64,000 nucleotides of DNA from Nocardia goodfellowii (lineage in GTDB: Bacteria; Actinomycetota; Actinomycetes; Mycobacteriales; Mycobacteriaceae): assembly GCF_017875645.1 (NCBI RefSeq), contig NZ_JAGGMR010000001.1, positions 1,860,001-1,924,000 on the forward strand, in the 5' to 3' direction. This document shows positions 59,676 through 64,000 of this stretch, in pieces; positions within the stretch are counted from its first letter, which is position 1, and every line of letters begins with the position of its first letter. The notes under the pieces were generated by a model that did no database searches, was not told the origin of the DNA, and saw only the letters and a program-made list of their open reading frames with translations. The translations under genes and the position numbers were made by a program.

Positions 59676-61891
59676 CTGATGAATCCAAACAGCTATCCGT
59701 CGCGGAACTGCTCGCGCGCAACGGCCAGGGCAGCTCCGGTTCCGGCGGCGGTGGCCGGCGCCGGCGCGGCGGCCGCGGGATCTCCGTAGCCGAGCTCAGC
59801 GGTGACATCCCGGTGGTCGGCGGCCGAGGCAGTCACGCCGCCCCCGATCCCGAGCCCGAGACGCCCGAACCGGCCGCGTACGAAGCACCCTACGAACCCG
59901 CGCCCTTCGAGCCACCGGCCTACGACCCCGCGCCTTACGCACCCGCCGCCTACGAACCGCCCCAGTTCGATCCCGTTGCGCCGGAACCGGTTTCCTACAG
60001 TCCGCCGGTCCCCGAGCCGGAGCTGCCGAATTATTCGCCGATGTCGGGGCCGATCGCGCGCTATGACCCGCTGGGGGATATCGGCGATCCGATCGGCCGG
60101 TACCAGCCGCCGTCGGCCGAATACCAGGCTCCGGACTACCAGCCCCCGGTGCCCGAGTACCCCGCGCCCGGCCGCGCCGACCCGGGCATGCCGGGCCGGG
60201 AAACTCCGCCCGCCTCGACCTCCCGGCACAGCGCGCCCGCCGACCCCGACCCGTACGCCCCGAACCCGTATCAACAGGCCCCGGATCCGTACGCCCCCGC
60301 CCCGAATCCCTACCGCCAGCCCGATCCGCATGCTCCCGCGCCCGGTCCGTATGGCCAAGCGCCGGATTCGTATGGTCAAGCACCGGATTCGTATGGCCAA
60401 GCGCCCGATCCGTACGGCCGGGCACCGAATCCGTATGGTCAAGCGCCCGATCCGTACGGCCAAGCGCCTGATCCGTACGGCCAAGGACCTGATCCGTCCG
60501 GCGCGGCATCCGGTCGTTACGGCCAAGGACCTGCGTCGTCCGGCCAAGTCTCCGATCGTTACGGCCAAAGTCCTGATCCGTCCGGCGGGGCATCCGGTCG
60601 TTACGGCCAAGGACCTGCGTCGTCCGGCCAAGTCTCCGATCGTTATGGCCAGGCATCAGATCCGTTGGGCCAGGCATCCGGTCGTTATGGCCAAGCCCCC
60701 GATCCGGCCGGCCAAACCCTCGACCCGTACGGCCGAGCCCCGGATCCCTACGCCTACCTGCCCCCCGATTCGCCGGCCGCCGATCCGCTGCCGCCGGTGG
60801 GGTCCGGTCGCACCGGCCGCCGCCGCAGGCGCGCCGATCCCGACGACGCGACCGATGTCGGTCCGCCCCTGCACGACGCGGAAACGTCTCATCCGCAACC
60901 GCCGCCCGCGCGCAACGGCCGCGCGGCCCGTCGCCGTGCGCAGGCCGAGGAGGTGGACACCGGCGCCTGGTCGCCGCAGAACGACGAGGTGGATACCGGT
61001 GGCTGGTCCCCGAACGCCGAGGATGTCGACACCGGTGGCTGGTCGCCGAACGGCGAGGATGTCGACACCGGTGGCTGGTCGCCGCGGGACGAGGATTCCG
61101 CGCCCCTGCCGCTGACTCCGCTCCCCGCGCCGCCTGAGCAGCGCCGCGCCGCGCGCCGGGACAGCGGCCTGCCGGCCTGGTCGGCGCGCAGACGCAAACC
61201 GGCTTCGGACGACGCACCGGAATCCGGTGGCATCCCGACGTCCGCGTGGTCGCTGGCCAGCCAGGACCAACAGCTGGTCTCGGGTTCCACGGTGGCCGGC
61301 GACCTGCTGCGCGACGGGGTCGAGCGCGCCGAACGGCGCGAGGCCGAGCGCGAGAACGCCGGCCGGGGGCGGCGTGGCCGTGCCAAGCGCAAGGCCGAAC
61401 GCGAGTTCGACCTCGATGACGGCTACACCGATGTGCACGACGACTTCGACGAGGACGACGAAGACGACGAGCACACCGGCGGTTTCGCCGCGCGCCTGGC
61501 CGCCGGGCGGGACCGGCTCTTCCGCCGGGGAGCCGAGAGGGACAACGAGGACGACGAGGACGACGCGGAGCACACCGGTGGTCTCGCGGCCCGTGCGTCC
61601 CGATCGTCGCGGCGCACCGAACACGACGCGAACCGCCGCCAGTGGGTCATCCTGGGCAGCCAGAGCACCGGTGCGGCGATCGCGGGAATGTTGCTGTTCA
61701 AGGGTTTCGAGCGCATGTGGGAGATGCTTCCGTGGGTCGCGCTGGCGCTGGCGATGATCGTGATCCTCGGGCTGGTGGCGCTGGTGCGTATTCTGCGCCG
61801 CACCGACGACATCCTGAGCACGGTGATCGCCGTGGTTGTGGGCATCTTCGTCACGCTGGGACCGCTAGCCTTTCTTCTCAGTACCAACTGA
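59672..61891 (+). CDS. Rv0497-like membrane protein with large repeat expansion
   Basis: 739 residues; the mycobacterial counterpart is recalled as less than half that length. Order: an N-terminal motif SVAELLARNGQG (9-20) echoed by SVAELSG (38-44), an acidic Pro/Tyr-rich part, about seven YGQAPDx heptads (near 225-275), a 28-residue repeat pair (near 278-325), four 12-residue VDTGGWSP units (427-474), a basic then acidic region with two EHTGG blocks, and a C-terminal domain with three membrane segments (from about 656). It is coupled to the Ppx gene by an ATGA overlap. The long N-terminus should lie in the cytoplasm or be surface-disordered. Function unknown. Confidence 0.88.
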   Translation: MTDESKQLSVAELLARNGQGSSGSGGGGRRRRGGRGISVAELSGDIPVVGGRGSHAAPDPEPETPEPAAYEAPYEPAPFEPPAYDPAPYAPAAYEPPQFDPVAPEPVSYSPPVPEPELPNYSPMSGPIARYDPLGDIGDPIGRYQPPSAEYQAPDYQPPVPEYPAPGRADPGMPGRETPPASTSRHSAPADPDPYAPNPYQQAPDPYAPAPNPYRQPDPHAPAPGPYGQAPDSYGQAPDSYGQAPDPYGRAPNPYGQAPDPYGQAPDPYGQGPDPSGAASGRYGQGPASSGQVSDRYGQSPDPSGGASGRYGQGPASSGQVSDRYGQASDPLGQASGRYGQAPDPAGQTLDPYGRAPDPYAYLPPDSPAADPLPPVGSGRTGRRRRRADPDDATDVGPPLHDAETSHPQPPPARNGRAARRRAQAEEVDTGAWSPQNDEVDTGGWSPNAEDVDTGGWSPNGEDVDTGGWSPRDEDSAPLPLTPLPAPPEQRRAARRDSGLPAWSARRRKPASDDAPESGGIPTSAWSLASQDQQLVSGSTVAGDLLRDGVERAERREAERENAGRGRRGRAKRKAEREFDLDDGYTDVHDDFDEDDEDDEHTGGFAARLAAGRDRLFRRGAERDNEDDEDDAEHTGGLAARASRSSRRTEHDANRRQWVILGSQSTGAAIAGMLLFKGFERMWEMLPWVALALAMIVILGLVALVRILRRTDDILSTVIAVVVGIFVTLGPLAFLLSTN
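60505..60645 (+). repeat. in-frame 84-bp direct repeat within the Rv0497-like gene
   Basis: 57 bases at 60505-60561 recur identically at 60589-60645, period 84 (28 codons). The preceding GATCCGTCCGGCG also repeats with one change nearby. Protein unit: SGRYGQGPASSGQVSDRYGQ. It lies in a wider run of YGQ-containing units from about 60342 to 60760. Confidence 0.9.
60950..61093 (+). repeat. four 36-bp tandem units encoding (E/D)VDTG(G/A)WSP
   Basis: Units begin at 60950, 60986, 61022 and 61058, each 12 codons. The last two are nearly identical in DNA (GATGTCGACACCGGTGGCTG). Each unit has one conserved Trp, which hints at a binding repeat rather than a mere linker. Confidence 0.9.
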
Positions 61892-61934
61892 GACAGCGGT
61901 GCGGGGAACACCGCAATCGGATACAGGAGTCGCT

Positions 61935-62927
61935 GTGGGGCAAATCGGGCAGGCGGACGACACAGAAGCGAGCGAAGTGCGGGACGGGGCTCGCGATACC
62001 GAGCAGGCCGGGTCTGGGTCGGTGGGTGAGCACGGCCCACCCGGGCGGGGCATTCAGGTGGGGCTGTCCACGGCCTCGGTGTATCCGCAGAACACCGAGG
62101 CGGCATTCCGCTACGCGGCCGAAATCGGTTACGACGGTGTGGAGTTGATGGTGTGGGCGGAGCCCGCCAGTCAGAGCCTGGCCATCGTGCAGTCCTACAT
62201 GCGCAAATACGACGTGCCGGTGCTGGCCGTGCACGCGCCCTGTTTGCTTATCTCACAACGGGTTTGGGGTTCGGATCCGGTCGCGAAGCTGGAGCGCAGT
62301 GTGCGCGCCGCCGAGGCGCTGGGCGCGAGCAGCGTCGTGGTGCATCCGCCGTTCCGCTGGCAGCGCCGGTACGCCGAAGGTTTCGCCGAGCAGGTGGCCG
62401 AACTCGAGGAGCACAGCCCCGTCATCGTCGCGGTGGAGAACATGTTCCCGATGCGCGCCGACACGCTGTTCGGCCGCGGGTCGAGTGCCGCCAAGCGGCT
62501 GGAGCGGCGCGGCGGACCGGGTTGGGGCCTCACGGCTTTCAGTCCGTCCTACGACCCGACCGACACCGGATTCCGGCACTACACCCTGGATCTGTCGCAT
62601 ACCGCGACCGCGGGCACCGACCCGCTGGCACTGGCCTCCCGCATGGGTTCCGGACTGGCACACCTGCATCTGGCCGACGGCCGCGGCGCCGCGCACGACG
62701 AGCACCTGGTCCCCGGCGACGGCACCCAGCCGTGTGCCGAGGTCTGCGCCATGCTGGTGCGGTCCGGCTTCTCCGGCCACGCGGTCGCCGAGATCAACAC
62801 CCAGAACGCGCGCACCACCGCCGAACGCGCCGCGATGCTGCGCCGCACCCTGGCCTTCGCCCGGGTCCATCTCAACGGTCTGGCGCCCGCGGCCGCGTCG
62901 GCCCATCCGCGCGCCGACCTGATCTGA
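61935..62927 (+). CDS. sugar phosphate isomerase/epimerase family TIM barrel (Rv0498-like)
   Basis: 330 residues from GTG at 61935 with AGGAG six bases before. About 35 polar residues precede the barrel, which begins IQVGLSTASVYPQNTEAAFRYAAEIGYDGVELM. Metal-site style residues lie in VHAPCLL, VVVHPPFRWQ, VAVENMFP, HYTLDLSHTATAG, LAHLHLADGRG and AVAEINTQNA. It is an AP-endonuclease-2-like fold used by sugar isomerases and epimerases; the true substrate is unknown. It stands 43 bases after the Rv0497-like gene, in the mycobacterial order. Confidence 0.88.
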   Translation: MGQIGQADDTEASEVRDGARDTEQAGSGSVGEHGPPGRGIQVGLSTASVYPQNTEAAFRYAAEIGYDGVELMVWAEPASQSLAIVQSYMRKYDVPVLAVHAPCLLISQRVWGSDPVAKLERSVRAAEALGASSVVVHPPFRWQRRYAEGFAEQVAELEEHSPVIVAVENMFPMRADTLFGRGSSAAKRLERRGGPGWGLTAFSPSYDPTDTGFRHYTLDLSHTATAGTDPLALASRMGSGLAHLHLADGRGAAHDEHLVPGDGTQPCAEVCAMLVRSGFSGHAVAEINTQNARTTAERAAMLRRTLAFARVHLNGLAPAAASAHPRADLI

Positions 62928-63029
62928 GGCGGCAGTCCGTTCCGATCCGGAATAGCACCGGCGATTCCGCTCGTTCTACGCTGTACGAATGCCGCGCGGT
63001 GACGCGGCCTACGGACGACAGGAGTGACG

Positions 63030-63929
63030 ATGCCGGAGCTGACCGCCGAATTGGCCGGGGACAGGCGGGAGGCGGAGCCGATGGAGCAAACGGGCGCCGC
63101 GCCCTTCAGCCGGGTGTGCGCCCTGACCGAGCTCGGCGCGCCCGGCCGCTACGCGGGTGTCATCGACAAGATCTGGACCATCGGCAAGAAGGTGCACGGC
63201 GGCACCATGGTGGCCGGCAGCGCCGCCGCGGCCACCACCTTCCTGCGCGGTACCGATCCGGCGCTGGCCGAGATGTCCCCGATCTCGGCCAGTTCCGACT
63301 TCCTGGGCGCCCCGGAACCGGGCGAGGTCGAATACCAGGTGTCGATCCGCAAGGTCGGCCGCCAGATTTGCCTGGCCGACGCCGAATTGGTCCAGCACGG
63401 CCGCACCTGTGTGCGCACCGCCTTCACCTTCGGCCACATCGATGACATCGCGCCGCTCTACGCCTACGAACACAGCGATATGCCGGCCGAGCCGCCCGCC
63501 GACGCGCTCGGCTACGGCCCCGATTCGCCGATGGGCAGCATCGTGCACGTCGGCCAGGGCGCCCAGGTCTTCATCGATCGCGAGTGGGCCCGCTTCCTCG
63601 ACGGCAAGCAGGGTGAACCGCGGCTGCGGCTGTGGATGCGCCCGTTCGACGGCGACCAGGCCGATCCCGACGTGGCGATGTACTTCGCCATGATGGCGGC
63701 CGATATGAGCCCGCCGGTCCCGATGAATCTGGGCCACTTCGGCTGGGCGCCGACCGTTCAGATGACCACCTACCTGCGGCGCAGGCCCGCGCCGGGCTGG
63801 CTGCGCGTCATCGCCACCAGTCAGGAGGTCGGCGGCCGCATGTTCGACGAGGATCAGCTGATCCTCGACTCCACCGGAGCCGTTGTCGCGCAGAGCCGTC
63901 AGCTGGCGTTGATGCCCCTTCCCCGCTGA
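63030..63929 (+). CDS. thioesterase-family protein (Rv0499-like)
   Basis: 299 residues from ATG at 63030 with ACAGGAG before it. A double hot-dog thioesterase shape: GKKVHGGTMVAGSAAAAT in the first half, ASSDFLGAPEPGEVEYQVSIRKVGRQICLADAELVQHGRTCVRTAFTF read in separate strands, and FGWAPTVQMTTYLRRRPAPGWLRV with DEDQLILDSTGAVVAQSRQLAL at the end, like acyl-CoA thioesterases of the TesB group. Acyl-CoA hydrolysis is likely but not shown. It is followed after 37 bases by proC, as Rv0499-Rv0500 in M. tuberculosis. Confidence 0.85.
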   Translation: MPELTAELAGDRREAEPMEQTGAAPFSRVCALTELGAPGRYAGVIDKIWTIGKKVHGGTMVAGSAAAATTFLRGTDPALAEMSPISASSDFLGAPEPGEVEYQVSIRKVGRQICLADAELVQHGRTCVRTAFTFGHIDDIAPLYAYEHSDMPAEPPADALGYGPDSPMGSIVHVGQGAQVFIDREWARFLDGKQGEPRLRLWMRPFDGDQADPDVAMYFAMMAADMSPPVPMNLGHFGWAPTVQMTTYLRRRPAPGWLRVIATSQEVGGRMFDEDQLILDSTGAVVAQSRQLALMPLPR

Positions 63930-63966
63930 TTCGTCCCACGACAGCCCGCGATTAGGGTCTAGGCCC

Positions 63967-64000
63967 ATGACGAGAATTGCGGTGATCGGTGGAGGCCGGA
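63967..64000 (+). CDS. proC: start of pyrroline-5-carboxylate reductase gene
   Basis: Only eleven codons are inside the window: MTRIAVIGGGR, the start of a Rossmann fold. Position after the Rv0499-like gene and the wording of these residues match proC (last step of proline synthesis). The rest is beyond the right edge. Confidence 0.75.
   Translation, partial: MTRIAVIGGGR

Noticed and set aside
1..64000. tRNA, rRNA, CRISPR arrays, insertion sequences, prophage
   Set aside because: No cloverleaf-like intergenic sequence, regular spacer array, transposase, integrase or phage gene was found.

Overview
The window is GC-rich, dense actinobacterial chromosome, most likely from Nocardia or a close relative in the Mycobacteriales. 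Markers for this are mshA (mycothiol), hbhA, an EspG-type ESX chaperone gene, an F420-reductase-like gene, senX3-regX3, and a gene order that repeatedly matches what I recall of Mycobacterium tuberculosis Rv0467-Rv0500: aceA-fadB2, TetR/DUF445/XRE/hbhA/DUF2516, deoC/DUF2993, murB/lprQ/SDR, mshA/YbjN/gpm, senX3/regX3, and Rv0495c to proC. I see no rRNA, tRNA, CRISPR array, insertion sequence or prophage. The genus is an inference.

Layout. 1-1.6 kb: ureide breakdown (end of allantoicase, then PuuE-type allantoinase). 1.7-6.5 kb, minus strand: a MetE homologue, fadB2 and aceA. 7-9.4 kb: a secreted LIP-family lipase and an AI-2E-family membrane protein. 9.5-12.5 kb: a 67-residue protein with tandem GntR-type operators beside a GntR/UTRA regulator, then an orphan ESX-associated trio. 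12.5-15.9 kb: PPK2, a DsbA-like plus VKOR oxidative-folding pair, and a hydrolase. 16-20 kb: the hbhA neighbourhood. 20-30.5 kb: mixed metabolism (AarF kinase, enoyl reductase-like protein, alcohol dehydrogenase, PDZ protease, ThpR, PurU, GNAT, DeoC, DUF2993, AbiEi-like). 30.6-32.1 kb: a 504-residue protein I do not recognise.

32.1-39.2 kb is a catabolic island. A MHS transporter, acyl-CoA ligase and MarR repressor face an SDR, an amidohydrolase and a MaoC hydratase. The content and the SDR-amidohydrolase-MaoC order match the Rhodococcus couNOM/couTLR system (phd in Corynebacterium) for non-beta-oxidative-cycle shortening of p-hydroxycinnamates to hydroxybenzoates. Here a surface lipoprotein esterase lies directly behind the transporter. 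39.2-49.2 kb returns to conserved functions: DUF2505 pair, MurB, L,D-transpeptidase, SDR, hydrolase, MshA, YbjN, ROK kinase and phosphoglycerate mutase. 49.4-53.8 kb holds two tandem secreted CocE/NonD hydrolases. 53.9-64 kb holds an F420-reductase-like gene with HxlR, SenX3-RegX3, a secreted orphan, the Rv0495c-like protein, Ppx/GppA, a repeat-expanded membrane protein, a sugar-phosphate isomerase-like protein, a thioesterase-like protein and the first codons of proC.

The most unusual observation is in the MetE homologue. It is full length and well conserved, yet three of the four residues that bind catalytic zinc in known MetE are replaced (Cys to Ser647, Glu to Val669, Cys to Gly735). A long imperfect hairpin also fills its leader. 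Other points worth checking: two tandem CRP-type sites in front of mshA, a perfect CRP-type site between aceA and a lipase, matched MarR operators on both sides of couR, tandem GntR operators controlling a tiny gene, the orphan EspG module, and in-frame 84-bp and 36-bp DNA repeats in the Rv0497-like gene.
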